Program-made: the position numbers and the translations under genes
Assembly (NCBI RefSeq): GCF_012910805.1
Contig: NZ_WTVK01000019.1
Location: 36,173-100,172 of the forward strand
Direction: 5' to 3'
DNA length: 64,000 nt
From: Aromatoleum evansii
GTDB taxonomy: Bacteria; Pseudomonadota; Gammaproteobacteria; Burkholderiales; Rhodocyclaceae
Shown here: positions 17,321 through 25,512 of the stretch, in pieces
Position numbering within the stretch: the stretch's first letter is position 1
Layout of the letters: each line of letters starts with the position of its first letter
The notes under the pieces: generated by a model
Database searches by the model: none
What the model saw: only the letters and a program-made list of their open reading frames with translations
What the model was told of the DNA's origin: nothing

Positions 17321-17382
17321 ACTTTTCCCCGGCAAGGGGGTCGCGAACGCCCTTGAAGGGCATCCGCGACCTGGGTTGTGGG
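17321..17382 (-). promoter_or_regulatory. intercistronic leader hairpins
   Basis: GTCGCG/CGCGAC enclosing GCCCTTCAAGGGC, followed by CCCC-TTGC-CGGGG that covers the GGGGA binding site of the DUF6884 gene. A variant of the P2-P3 leader. Confidence 0.45.
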
Positions 17383-17488
17383 TCACTTCGGGCGATCCGG
17401 GTTGGATGCCTCCAGTGCCGCGATCTCCGCCTCCAGTTTCCGCTTCTCGCGCTGGAGCGGTGCCTGCCTCCGAGAGTGGGCTGCTGTC
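17383..17488 (-). pseudogene. possible gene tail without a start
   Basis: An open frame ending at 17383 encodes LQREKRKLEAEIAALEASNP, a plausible coiled-coil C-terminus. No start codon lies between it and the stop of the previous gene at 17489; the frame runs back into that gene. It may be the remnant of a deleted or frameshifted gene in operon B. Confidence 0.3.
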
Positions 17489-17962
17489 CTAAACGGACTG
17501 TGCGGCAACGGCTTCATCCTGCTTGGTGATCGCCGCTTTCGACGGCACACCATAGAAGCCCTCGACATCGATGCGATCGAGATCGGCCTCCTGGGCGTGC
17601 TCTGCGATCACCTGATACGGGCGATAGCCCTGCGCGATGCACTGCGCGACGATCGACTCGTCACACAGATGCGTGTCACCCAGTTCCAGCCCATAGTGGC
17701 GTTGGAGGAGGCTTGCCGCGATGCGCTGGAAGCGCTGCACGGTCATCGCCGGCGCTGCTGCCCCACGCTCGCGCACCAGGTCGACGAGTTCGGTGAAGCT
17801 CTTGCTCCCCACCTGGTCGGCCGCACGATGAAAGGCGCTCCCGATTCTCCGGAACGCCGCATCGAGTAGTTCGACCTTGCGGGCGGTGATGCGCACGGCG
17901 GTAACGCCGACGATTTGTGCCTGATAGTTGGGGGGCACGATAAGGGTTGCGTTGCTCATCAT
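17489..17962 (-). CDS. hypothetical protein, operon B
   Basis: 157 aa starting MMSNATLIVPPNYQAQIVGV (ATGs at 17962 and 17959; AAGGAG upstream). Contains VRITARKVELLDAAFRRIGSAFH and AQCIAQGYRPYQVIAEHAQE. Soluble and mostly helical. Unrecognised. Third gene of operon B. Confidence 0.75.
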   Translation of the reverse strand: MMSNATLIVPPNYQAQIVGVTAVRITARKVELLDAAFRRIGSAFHRAADQVGSKSFTELVDLVRERGAAAPAMTVQRFQRIAASLLQRHYGLELGDTHLCDESIVAQCIAQGYRPYQVIAEHAQEADLDRIDVEGFYGVPSKAAITKQDEAVAAQSV

Positions 17963-18032
17963 GTCTGACTCCTTGAGGTGATGCCGGAGCCCGCCCCAAC
18001 CGGGGCGAGAACCCCGGCGGGTGATGAATGAC
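17963..18032 (-). promoter_or_regulatory. intercistronic P2-P3 leader
   Basis: CCGGGGTTCTCGCCCCGG hairpin, then GGCTCC opposite the AAGGAGTC binding site. Confidence 0.5.
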
Positions 18033-18326
18033 TCAACAGGCCCGATGCGCATGGCAGATGCTGCGAAATCCCGCGATCTGCAACATGCGACGGATGTGGC
18101 GCTGGATGGCCGAGCGCGTCCCACGCCACGGGGCATAGAACGGCGCATTGAACACCTTCACGCCGGCGCGGCGGTTAATGCGCTCGTGGATGGACCCCGA
18201 GTGCATCTCTTCCAGCCACCGGTGACGCACGCGCTCGTGGCTCACGAGACGCAGACCGTCGAACTCCACCGGCTTCGGTGCGCGCAATGCGAAGTCACGC
18301 AGCTCGTTGGAATGGAAGGGGCCCAT
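18033..18326 (-). CDS. small hypothetical protein
   Basis: 97 aa beginning MGPFHSNELRDFALRAPKPV; basic, with RVRHRWLEEMHSGSIHERIN. The ATG at 18326 is 4 bases after the stop of 18331-18669, so translation is coupled. Unknown function. Confidence 0.65.
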   Translation of the reverse strand: MGPFHSNELRDFALRAPKPVEFDGLRLVSHERVRHRWLEEMHSGSIHERINRRAGVKVFNAPFYAPWRGTRSAIQRHIRRMLQIAGFRSICHAHRAC

Positions 18327-18330
18327 GGCT

Positions 18331-18669
18331 TCACCCCTGCTCGCCGTCGATCTGCCGGATGAGGGCGAAAACATCGGTGCGGTCGGTGCCGCAGTGACTG
18401 CACACCCCTTCCTGCACGGCGGAGAGGCCGTTGATTTCCACCGGACCGGCCTGGTAATCGGCGGTTGAGCCGCAGCAGCGGCAGAACTCGACGCTTTCGG
18501 AGACGATGTTGACCTCCGATTGCATGTCGACCAGTTCCGCTTCGGTGTTGCCGGTGATCAGGCCGTGTGCGCGTGCCGCATTGATGAGCTGCTGCACGTT
18601 GGCGAGCAGCAGTTCATCGTCGGTGCCGTTGAGCTCGACGTCGATGGACAGTAATGCACGGATCTTCAT
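18331..18669 (-). CDS. small zinc-ribbon hypothetical protein, first gene of operon B
   Basis: 112 aa, MKIRALLSIDVELNGTDDEL at the start. Two pairs of cysteines, CRCCG and CSHCG, about 27 residues apart, suggest a zinc ribbon. Start fixed by AAGGAGTCACCAC before the ATG, a site that is the right arm of the P3 stem. Unknown role. Confidence 0.75.
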   Translation of the reverse strand: MKIRALLSIDVELNGTDDELLLANVQQLINAARAHGLITGNTEAELVDMQSEVNIVSESVEFCRCCGSTADYQAGPVEINGLSAVQEGVCSHCGTDRTDVFALIRQIDGEQG

Positions 18670-18825
18670 GTGGTGACTCCTTGGAAATACGGAGCCACCT
18701 GATGCCCCATCGGGATCAGAATGACCCCGTGGGTTGATGAAAGGCTGGATTCGGCTTACGCCCGGTCTTGCCAGCTACCGGCTCGATGCCTTGCGGCACC
18801 ATGAGATGCTGGAATCCTAGCACAG
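18670..18825 (-). promoter_or_regulatory. promoter plus structured leader, operon B
   Basis: Extended -10 TGTGCTAGGAT on the minus strand (-10 at 18819-18814), then CCAGCATCTC, a small GCAA-loop hairpin, P1 AGCTGG/CCAGC, P2 ACGGGG/CCCCAT-type arms, and P3 GGTGGCTCC pairing with GGAGTCACC (one G-T pair). Confidence 0.7.
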
Positions 18826-19355
18826 TGACACGAATTACGGAGCGATTGCCTGCGCGCGTTCCTGCCGTTGGATTTTCCCCCCGCCTTGCGACGCCACTCC
18901 TGCTCGAATCGCTCGCGAATCGCAGCCGCCTCAGCCACCTTGGCGCCGAGCCGCGCCTCGTAGTTGAGTTCAGTCCCGACGTAGAGCACGCGCGCCGGGC
19001 CGTCCTTCGAGGGCCGTGGGATCAGCAGCTGTACTTCCCGCACCCGTCGCCCTTTGCGCTGCTTGAACTGGACATACACCCCCACCACGCCAGTCGGAAT
19101 CTGCTTGCTGGCGAACTCCCTGCTGCGCAGTGGGCTGACGGACTCGGGCGTTCCGATCTTCCGAAGAAATGCCTGAGCGGCGGAGAAGGATGCGATGGGA
19201 TCGCCGAGCACGCCATCCGCGAACCAACGCGTTTTCTTGCCCGGGGGACGGGCCTGCCAGCCCGGCCCACGTCCGGTGTCAATCCGCACCAGATAAGCCG
19301 GCAACTCAAAGGTGCCGTAGCCGTCGATCTCTACGCTTCTATGTGCCGACCTCAT
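18756..19355 (-). CDS. hypothetical protein
   Basis: 199 aa. The N-terminal region AYLVRIDTGRGPGWQARPP...TRWFADGVLGDPIASFSAAQAFLRK and then VYVQFKQRKGRRVREVQLLI look like a small alpha/beta fold; the tail is basic. Its end overlaps the upstream part of leader B. Unrecognised. Confidence 0.6.
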   Translation of the reverse strand: MRSAHRSVEIDGYGTFELPAYLVRIDTGRGPGWQARPPGKKTRWFADGVLGDPIASFSAAQAFLRKIGTPESVSPLRSREFASKQIPTGVVGVYVQFKQRKGRRVREVQLLIPRPSKDGPARVLYVGTELNYEARLGAKVAEAAAIRERFEQEWRRKAGGKSNGRNARRQSLRNSCHCARIPASHGAARHRAGSWQDRA

Positions 19356-19363
19356 CGTTGCCT

Positions 19364-20311
19364 CTATCGCTGCATCGCATACACCTTCCCGTTCCGGAGA
19401 TAGACGTATCTGTCATTCGAATACACCCACTGCTCGTCCTCCCCCCAAACCCCTACCGTTTCGTTCACGTCTCGTGGCGCCCCCATGGCCGCGCGAAGCT
19501 GTTCGCTGTTCATTCCGATAACCGGGGCTCCCCGTTTGATACCGTCGACCACGCGCTTACTCCAACCGCGCGACGGATCCTTGGTGGAGAAGAGCATGTT
19601 GAAATAGAGTTCGAGCTCCCCCGCGCTGCCCGGCACGGAATACGACAAGAGAACCTCCGCCTCACCACCACCATCGAGCTTCCCGATAAGGAAGACCTCT
19701 CTCTTGCGTTTTTCCGTCTTCGTAAAAGTGATCCGAGTAAGCCCAGACAGACTCCGGTAGGGCACCCGCAGCCATAGCGCCTTGCCCGGCTTTACCCCCA
19801 GATCGGCCAGGAACTGATCGACCTTCGCTGCCTCGGCGGCTTCCACTTCTACAAGCTTCCTCGCCCTCAGCTCCTCGAAGGCTTTCTGTCTCTCTGCTGC
19901 GGCCTGCTTTTCCCGTTCCCTCGCAATCGCAGGATCCTCGATGCTGTAATCGGACTCATTGAAGGGATTCGCGTACAGGTATCCTTTCTCAACCCCGAAC
20001 TCCACCTCATAGGCCGGAACATCCCCGATCGTCACCACGCGACGGATCGTGAATGCGGCATCCTTAGGGCGGATGCGCCATGTCAATCCGTTGTATCCAT
20101 TCTCGTAAATGGAAGTGAATTCGCGCAGATAGTAGGTTTTTCCTACCCGTGCTGCGAGGGATTGATACAGCTGAGGGTTGGTGTCCGCAAGAGGTTTGTA
20201 CGTAGAGCAGCCTGCTGACAGCAGAGCCGTTGTGACAAGAACGGCGGCAACAATTCGCAAATCCAGACTCCTTACCAATCGACCGATGGCGCAGGCATCT
20301 TCGCTTGTCAT
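19364..20311 (-). CDS. lipoprotein with SmpA/OmlA-like C-terminus
   Basis: About 315 aa. The start is uncertain (ATGs at 20311 and 20347). Signal peptide LRIVAAVLVTTALLSAGCS with a lipobox cysteine. A middle coiled-coil stretch is rich in E, K and A (AREREKQAAAERQKAFEEL). The end (IGMNSEQLRAAMGAPRDVNE ... WVYSNDRYVYLRNGKV) resembles the SmpA/OmlA and BamE-like domain. Envelope protein of unknown role. Confidence 0.65.
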   Translation of the reverse strand: MTSEDACAIGRLVRSLDLRIVAAVLVTTALLSAGCSTYKPLADTNPQLYQSLAARVGKTYYLREFTSIYENGYNGLTWRIRPKDAAFTIRRVVTIGDVPAYEVEFGVEKGYLYANPFNESDYSIEDPAIAREREKQAAAERQKAFEELRARKLVEVEAAEAAKVDQFLADLGVKPGKALWLRVPYRSLSGLTRITFTKTEKRKREVFLIGKLDGGGEAEVLLSYSVPGSAGELELYFNMLFSTKDPSRGWSKRVVDGIKRGAPVIGMNSEQLRAAMGAPRDVNETVGVWGEDEQWVYSNDRYVYLRNGKVYAMQR

Positions 20312-20367
20312 TCGCAAGCGAGTCCCCGCTTTCTTCAACCCGGGCATTTTAATCGTTTAGCGCCTAC

Positions 20368-21192
20368 TCACGCCGCCACCGGATACGGCAGTGCAGGCGC
20401 AAACGTGGCTTGAGCGGCATGACGCCGGCGGCGATCGCCTACGGCCAGTACATAGGCGTAATTGCCCGGATGCTGAATGGAACGAAACGTGCCAGATTGA
20501 AGGGCTCGTTGCACGTACTCATCAGGTGCCTCGCCGAAGGCCCGTTCGGGCGCCCCGTAACCGAACAACAGCCGGTATGCAGCGTCCGCACCACGTTCGC
20601 CGTTGCGTAGCTTGGAAAGCGTCCGCTCGCTCACCACGCGCCCATCCGGGGCCAGCACCAACTTCCGGGAGCGCGAGCGGCCCACATGCCGGGCGTTCAG
20701 CGCCCGATAGATGATCCCCACATGGCCTGGCATCACGACGGCACCATCGCTACGGGCCCGAGCCACAGGATCGGCGTAGCTCACCACCGCCTGCACAGTC
20801 AGTTCCTGTGCAGCAAGCCGCAGGGCGCGCGCGCCGAAGAAACTTTCCCCGTTGCCCGGCACGGCATCCAAGAGCACGAAGCGCCCGAGTTCCACCCCCT
20901 GATCGGGCGCGCATCCGGCGTATTTCGGCACAACCGATTGGTTGCACGGCACGCTGAAGACCGCGACGCCGCACAGCACCGCCTGGGGCCCGAACAAGCC
21001 AACCGAGAGGCGCGCAGCGGGCATCGAGGCCGAGTAATGATGCGCCTGCACGAAGACGCGAGCATCGCGTTCGCTTAGGACATCAACGCCGTAGATCGAC
21101 GGATCGAACGTCTCGCCGATGCCCCGGTACAGATCCTTACGGTCGCGCCAGCGCTGGCAGCGGACTTCGCGAAGAGGAGAGGACGACGACAT
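20368..21192 (-). CDS. Mom-like GNAT-fold protein, candidate DNA modifier
   Basis: 274 aa. Residues 51-54 HHYS, 74-80 CGVAVFS, 101-104 ELGR, 138-141 SYAD and 156-173 GHVGIIYRALNARHVGRS follow the pattern of phage Mu Mom and its relatives, GNAT-fold proteins that modify adenine in DNA. The C-terminus (LRNGERGADAAYRLLFGYG) is family-variable. It stands alone between a lipoprotein gene and small genes. It could be another GNAT enzyme. Confidence 0.6.
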   Translation of the reverse strand: MSSSSPLREVRCQRWRDRKDLYRGIGETFDPSIYGVDVLSERDARVFVQAHHYSASMPAARLSVGLFGPQAVLCGVAVFSVPCNQSVVPKYAGCAPDQGVELGRFVLLDAVPGNGESFFGARALRLAAQELTVQAVVSYADPVARARSDGAVVMPGHVGIIYRALNARHVGRSRSRKLVLAPDGRVVSERTLSKLRNGERGADAAYRLLFGYGAPERAFGEAPDEYVQRALQSGTFRSIQHPGNYAYVLAVGDRRRRHAAQATFAPALPYPVAA

Positions 21193-21296
21193 GGAGCCTC
21201 CGGCAAATCAACATAGTGCCGACCATGCTGTCAGTGCGAAGACCCAATTCAAGGGGGTATTTGCGGGACGTGCAATACCAACTCGAGAAAGGCGCG

Positions 21297-21515
21297 TTAC
21301 AGATCAACCCCTATCGGGAGGATGACAAGGCGATCAGGAACCTGAGGCACAAGCCGACGGGCGGCGGCGATCAGATCCTCGTTCCCAAAATGCTCGGCGA
21401 TCGGCTCCGAAACCAGCACACGCCCCTTCCGTCCAGTTTCGGGGTTGTAGTCGACGATCGCGGCGACCATAGGCAGTGGACGTCGTTTCACCAAGAACAT
21501 AGCCTTTTTTTTCAT
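21297..21515 (-). CDS. small hypothetical protein
   Basis: 72 aa, MKKKAMFLVKRRPLPMVAAI at the start. GAGGAG lies 1-4 bases before the paired ATGs, favouring the second (21515). Contains VDYNPETGRKGRVLVSEPI. Unknown. Confidence 0.65.
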   Translation of the reverse strand: MKKKAMFLVKRRPLPMVAAIVDYNPETGRKGRVLVSEPIAEHFGNEDLIAAARRLVPQVPDRLVILPIGVDL

Positions 21516-21584
21516 CATGCTCCTCTGGATCCCCCAAACGGCGCACTCGCCGACAGGCTGCTGGGAGTGAGGCCCCAACACACA

Positions 21585-21606
21585 ACGGCCGGGGATTCCC
21601 GGCCGT
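21585..21606. terminator. hairpin, possible terminator
   Basis: ACGGCCGGG-GATT-CCCGGCCGT, a 9-bp perfect stem between the genes 21297-21515 and 21616-21795. No clean T run on either side. Confidence 0.5.
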
Positions 21607-21615
21607 GTCACGAAC

Positions 21616-21795
21616 TCAAGCTTCAAGAAGCACTGGATACCTTCGCTTGTCGTTGCGCCGCTTGGCGGCCGCCTCCAAGCGCGCACGATCCTCCGCAGTG
21701 ATCACCGGCACCTGCTTCATCGACACAGTAAACACACGTCCGCCCTTGGCGTTCGCCTTGGGTTTCTTGGCGATTTTGGCGATACTCAGTTTCAT
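21616..21795 (-). CDS. very small basic hypothetical protein
   Basis: 59 aa, MKLSIAKIAKKPKANAKGGR; rich in K, R and A, with KQVPVITAEDRARLEAAAKR. GAGG precedes the ATG at 21795. Possibly nucleic-acid binding. Its end is followed by the hairpin at 21585-21606. Confidence 0.55.
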   Translation of the reverse strand: MKLSIAKIAKKPKANAKGGRVFTVSMKQVPVITAEDRARLEAAAKRRNDKRRYPVLLEA

Positions 21796-21802
21796 GTCGA
21801 CC

Positions 21803-22549
21803 TCAAAACTCACCCTTGCTGTCTAGATAGGATAGCAACTTTCGCCACGATCTACTATCGGCCGCCAGATCAAAGCGCATAAGGCGCTGCGACCCATTGC
21901 CCTCCCACCACGTCGGGTCAATGGCAAGCACCTCCTGGACGGTCTGGCAATGCGCCAGATTCGGCGCTCCTGCAACCTCTTCCGGTTCGACCGGCGCATC
22001 GAAACCGAGTTTCGGCCAAACCTTGAACCCATGGTGTGCACGGCTATAACCCACTCCTCCCGCTGCGATCAGTTCTATCCAACGGATCCCGAGCAAGAAC
22101 GCAGTGATTGCGCTCAAGGCAAAGGTGATGGTGCCGAGCAATGGTGGAGTCTTTCGTCCGTTCAGAAAAATGTGGTCCACAAACATCTCCCCGACAAACA
22201 TATCGAGACCGCCCTCAGTTTGGGCGATACCGATCCGGTTCTTATGCTGATTCTGGATCAGGTGTGTGTGGATCACCGTGTAGTAGAGACCGGGAGGAGC
22301 ATCGTCGAGGCTCGTGCGCGACTCACGCTGTCGATGAACCCGACTGCCGTTAAAGACTCCGAACAAGTGGGCAAACCCGAGCGTATCGAGTGACACATCC
22401 GGGAAAACCTCCACCTGATCCTCTGGCTGCAATCGCGCCCCATCCAGTCTCAAGTCCTCGCCCGAAAGGTGACGCACCGCCACGTCATGATTAATTAGCG
22501 CCAGATGATATGCCTGCAGCGTTTGGCCGTAGAACTCGTCCATGCACAT
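21803..22549 (-). CDS. hypothetical protein with membrane segment
   Basis: 248 aa. One hydrophobic stretch (TITFALSAITAFLLGIRWIEL) in the middle, flanked by soluble parts. The N-terminal part MCMDEFYGQTLQAYHLAL and VWPKLGFDAPVEPEEVAG are unrecognised. Only 7 bp from the 59-aa gene downstream. Part of the run of unknown genes from 21.3 to 26 kb. Confidence 0.65.
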   Translation of the reverse strand: MCMDEFYGQTLQAYHLALINHDVAVRHLSGEDLRLDGARLQPEDQVEVFPDVSLDTLGFAHLFGVFNGSRVHRQRESRTSLDDAPPGLYYTVIHTHLIQNQHKNRIGIAQTEGGLDMFVGEMFVDHIFLNGRKTPPLLGTITFALSAITAFLLGIRWIELIAAGGVGYSRAHHGFKVWPKLGFDAPVEPEEVAGAPNLAHCQTVQEVLAIDPTWWEGNGSQRLMRFDLAADSRSWRKLLSYLDSKGEF

Positions 22550-22661
22550 CGTTCCGTATGAGACTGGATAAATCGGATTCTCGCATTATCTTCCGTTCAA
22601 GCCCCTGATCGCGGCGGGATGCGCCGTCGTATAAAAGCGATGAGCGAAAGATGCCGATGCG

Positions 22662-23021
22662 CTAAGTAGCATGCTGCCGCAAGTGTTCGTCGAGCAGCCG
22701 GTGCGCTTCCTCGACTGCAGCTCGGGCTTTCGCCAAGGACTGGAAGCTCCCAACCGAACTCTCCTTGACGCCCATCACTCGGGCCGCTGAGCGTTCGGGA
22801 AAAGCGAGGGGGAACCATACGAAGCCCTTGATTCTGACATTCCACTGTCGTCGCCCACCCGCCCCAACAGGCCGAATCACGGCAAACTCGCGCCCTCCAG
22901 CAAGCACGACTTGGCCACCGATGCCGCCAGTAGTCCGAGGTAGCCACGCGAGGTCGCCGGCCTGCGTGTTTGTCGGGGTGACGGTATCGAGCCAACGGCC
23001 GAGGGAGGGCTCGTCGATCAT
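22662..23021 (-). CDS. hypothetical protein
   Basis: 119 aa beginning MIDEPSLGRWLDTVTPTNTQ. Contains GGREFAVIRPVGAGGRRQWN and a C-terminal helix SLAKARAAVEEAHRLLDEHL. Soluble, unknown. Confidence 0.65.
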   Translation of the reverse strand: MIDEPSLGRWLDTVTPTNTQAGDLAWLPRTTGGIGGQVVLAGGREFAVIRPVGAGGRRQWNVRIKGFVWFPLAFPERSAARVMGVKESSVGSFQSLAKARAAVEEAHRLLDEHLRQHAT

Positions 23022-23037
23022 GACACTTTTGTCTCGG

Positions 23038-23271
23038 TTATTCGCCGCGGTCTCCGCGCGCTTCCCACACCATCCAGGCCATCATCGGCAGGACAAGACA
23101 CAGCAGCCCCGTCAGCACACGAAACACATGGATGTATCCGTCTCGCGCTTGGGCAGAGTTGACACTGACCGCTCGCAGCGTATCGACGAGCAGGTATCCG
23201 AGCGGGTAGCTGAGCGCAATCACCACAAGGGCCGCAAGTGCGAGCTGCCAAATCTGCAAATCGTTCCGCAT
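23038..23271 (-). CDS. small two-helix membrane protein
   Basis: 77 aa from the ATG at 23271 (AGGGAAG upstream). Two transmembrane segments, LALAALVVIALSYPLGYLLV and VLTGLLCLVLPMMAWMVW. Unknown. Confidence 0.7.
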   Translation of the reverse strand: MRNDLQIWQLALAALVVIALSYPLGYLLVDTLRAVSVNSAQARDGYIHVFRVLTGLLCLVLPMMAWMVWEARGDRGE

Positions 23272-23327
23272 GCAAATACTTCCCTGTTTAGCTGGCTTCG
23301 TACCAGACGCGGACACCCTTTCCCTTG

Positions 23328-23537
23328 TCAGTCGGTGCTTTGGCGCACCGCGTAACCGGAGGCATAAATGGGCGCAGGTTGGCCTCGAACGACGGTCGGC
23401 CGGAAGCGAGAAAGCACCTTCCCGTCGGCATCGAGTTCGTAGCGAAAGCCATCTCCAGCACCGGCTTCGAGGAAGCGAGCAGATGCCTGTTGCTGGCCGG
23501 CCGCAGTAAGTTCATCAAAAGGGTATGAGCGAGCCAT
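23328..23537 (-). CDS. small hypothetical protein
   Basis: 69 aa, MARSYPFDELTAAGQQQASA. Contains FRYELDADGKVLSRFRPTVV. Soluble and unknown; same direction as its neighbours. Confidence 0.6.
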   Translation of the reverse strand: MARSYPFDELTAAGQQQASARFLEAGAGDGFRYELDADGKVLSRFRPTVVRGQPAPIYASGYAVRQSTD

Positions 23538-23552
23538 GGTCTTTCCCGTGGT

Positions 23553-23756
23553 CTATTCGAAGGGTGGAATGTAGCGTTTCGCAGCCACATAAAAGCGCTC
23601 GCCGGAGAGCACGAAGGCCGCCCCCATGAGCGGCATGACACAACCGATAATGGTTAGCACCAGAAACCAACCGGAACGCCAATTTGCAGGCTCCCACAGC
23701 GACCAGAGGAAGGGGGTCAAAACCAGCAGCGCCACTCCGTAAATCCGATAAAGCAT
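23553..23756 (-). CDS. small membrane protein
   Basis: 67 aa with two hydrophobic stretches (IYGVALLVLTPFLWSL and FLVLTIIGCVMPLMGAAFVL). Unknown. It is 15 bp upstream of the 69-aa gene. Confidence 0.65.
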   Translation of the reverse strand: MLYRIYGVALLVLTPFLWSLWEPANWRSGWFLVLTIIGCVMPLMGAAFVLSGERFYVAAKRYIPPFE

Positions 23757-23778
23757 CTGAATTCCTTATTCTTGTTCG

Positions 23779-24087
23779 TTACGCCTTCCGCGCCGTAGAC
23801 GCACGCGAAATGGAATCGATGATGCTTTCGTCGGGGCGCGTCAAAACGGCATGCTCGAAGAACGATCCGTCGAGTTCTTCGACGTCATCTTCCACTCGCC
23901 CAGCCTTGGCGAGGACCCCCTGCACGGCGTCAGCGGCCTTCTGCTGGCGCGGAGACCCGCAATTGCCAAACGCCGCATACATCTCTTCCAGCGCCGACAG
24001 CAGCTCGCTATAGGTCGGCAGGGCGGCGTTGTTCGCGTAGGCGTCAGCCTGGGCAATGGCTTCGATTTGGTGCGCGTTCATGGTCAT
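23779..24087 (-). CDS. small hypothetical protein
   Basis: 102 aa, MTMNAHQIEAIAQADAYANN. Helical and acidic. The start overlaps the stop of the transglutaminase-like gene by 4 bp (ATGA), so they are translated together. Confidence 0.7.
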   Translation of the reverse strand: MTMNAHQIEAIAQADAYANNAALPTYSELLSALEEMYAAFGNCGSPRQQKAADAVQGVLAKAGRVEDDVEELDGSFFEHAVLTRPDESIIDSISRASTARKA

Positions 24088-24653
24088 TTACCATCAAGTC
24101 GAATTGTCCGTCTTGTAGAGCCGTACTTCTTTTCAACGCCAGAGAATGTCAAATCGATATCTATGCGACCAGCAAATGCCACAACTAATATCCAGATATC
24201 TAGTTCTGGTTGGACGGCGGCATATTCGCTGAAGGTTGCTGAAGCTACTTGCATTGCTTCCGGGCCGAAGCCATGCCCACTTTCTATCCCGTATATCAGC
24301 CCTGTTTTTTGATTCGTCTCCAAGTCGATTGACGCAAAAACTGGGCCGCCCACATGTTCCCCGCCGGCCTGGGGAAGACTTACTGCTGCATCGAAAATCA
24401 AGCCATCAACCTCTACCCAGGAATGATCAAAGACTCCGACAGGCGACCTTACTTCTCCGATGTTCAAGGTTGGAGACAGCCCCAGCTCAGAGAACAGCAT
24501 GTAAAGCACTGCCGATGTGTCATGACAAGCGCCAGCGTAATCGTGCTCCCAGATGAACCGAAGAACCACTTCCCACGCTTTGATGATCTTCTGGCCATCA
24601 GCAATACCGTCTGATGCTTTACGCCCCCTGTTGAGCCAAGTTGCTACTTTCAT
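24084..24653 (-). CDS. transglutaminase/papain-like hypothetical protein
   Basis: About 189 aa from the ATG at 24653; the frame opens earlier, at 24782, but overlaps the upstream gene. GACHDTSAVLYMLFSELGLSP, FDHSWVEVDGLIFDAAVSLP supply a Cys, His and Asp in the order and spacing of transglutaminase-like cysteine proteases. It could be a protease or a peptide-modifying enzyme; the neighbours do not decide. Base composition is lower in GC than the backbone, suggesting recent gain. Confidence 0.6.
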   Translation of the reverse strand: MKVATWLNRGRKASDGIADGQKIIKAWEVVLRFIWEHDYAGACHDTSAVLYMLFSELGLSPTLNIGEVRSPVGVFDHSWVEVDGLIFDAAVSLPQAGGEHVGGPVFASIDLETNQKTGLIYGIESGHGFGPEAMQVASATFSEYAAVQPELDIWILVVAFAGRIDIDLTFSGVEKKYGSTRRTIRLDGK

Positions 24654-24688
24654 TTTCTGGGTCTTTTCCAATGCTTTACGTTTTTTTA

Positions 24689-25189
24689 TCAGTCGCTTGT
24701 CGGCTCGATGAAGGTCGCGCCCGTTTTCGTAGCTACCAGCTTCACCCCTGGCGGCCAACGCTCCCCCACGTTGCGGTCCCAAATAAGAAACGGCATTTCA
24801 TGGTGCATCCTGAGGTCCAACAACCCAAGGGCGATCAACGCAATTTCGGCAAGCCGCCGACGAGGCCCTGATCGCGTGCATCGCCACTCGCACGTGACCT
24901 CCGTTGTCGATGCCACAAGTCTCTTATTTGGGACCGGCTCTCGATGAATGGTCAGCAGTAATGATCGACCTTCGAACACGCGAACTATTGAGATTGACGT
25001 GTCCGCAGGATCAATTTCAATCCGAAATCGACCTGCAACGAGCGGCTCTGGATGTGGACTTCTGTCCGGCGCGAGCAGCAGCACTTCGTCAATCAACCTA
25101 AAAGCCTTTACGACGTCATCCTTCTCCAAGTCAGAAAGGAGCGACAACATCGAATTAGCGCGACCAACAAGGGACTTCGCTCTCCGCAC
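24689..25189 (-). CDS. hypothetical protein
   Basis: 166 aa, MRRAKSLVGRANSMLSLLSD. Alternating hydrophobic segments (RFRIEIDPADTSISIVRVFE and IALIALGLLDLRMHHEMPFL). Possibly a small alpha/beta fold. Unknown. It lies in a lower-GC stretch. Confidence 0.65.
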   Translation of the reverse strand: MRRAKSLVGRANSMLSLLSDLEKDDVVKAFRLIDEVLLLAPDRSPHPEPLVAGRFRIEIDPADTSISIVRVFEGRSLLLTIHREPVPNKRLVASTTEVTCEWRCTRSGPRRRLAEIALIALGLLDLRMHHEMPFLIWDRNVGERWPPGVKLVATKTGATFIEPTSD

Positions 25190-25206
25190 GATTTAAAGTC
25201 CATTCC

Positions 25207-25503
25207 TTATGCATCACCACCTGTTGCGGTGGTCGTCGGCGGCCACATTGAAGCCCCTACCATGACAATCAACGCCACCAACGCTAGAACAGCCAATAAG
25301 ACCGCTCCATTGGCGAGACCAACCACTATCTCCATCTCTTGGTTGTGGCGAATCACCAGCCCACATGCCGGGGCACCAACGTATAACGGCGCCGGAATGG
25401 CAAAGCGAACCGCCCGATCCTGGTGCGAGCCATAGCCGGTGAACGTCAGCAACAGTGCGATGCCAAATGCTATGCCGCCTGAAATGTATGCAATTAGCTC
25501 CAT
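25207..25503 (-). CDS. small membrane protein
   Basis: 98 aa, MELIAYISGGIAFGIALLLT at the start and a second segment GAVLLAVLALVALIVMVGAS. Unknown. Confidence 0.7.
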   Translation of the reverse strand: MELIAYISGGIAFGIALLLTFTGYGSHQDRAVRFAIPAPLYVGAPACGLVIRHNQEMEIVVGLANGAVLLAVLALVALIVMVGASMWPPTTTATGGDA

Positions 25504-25512
25504 GGTCTTTTC

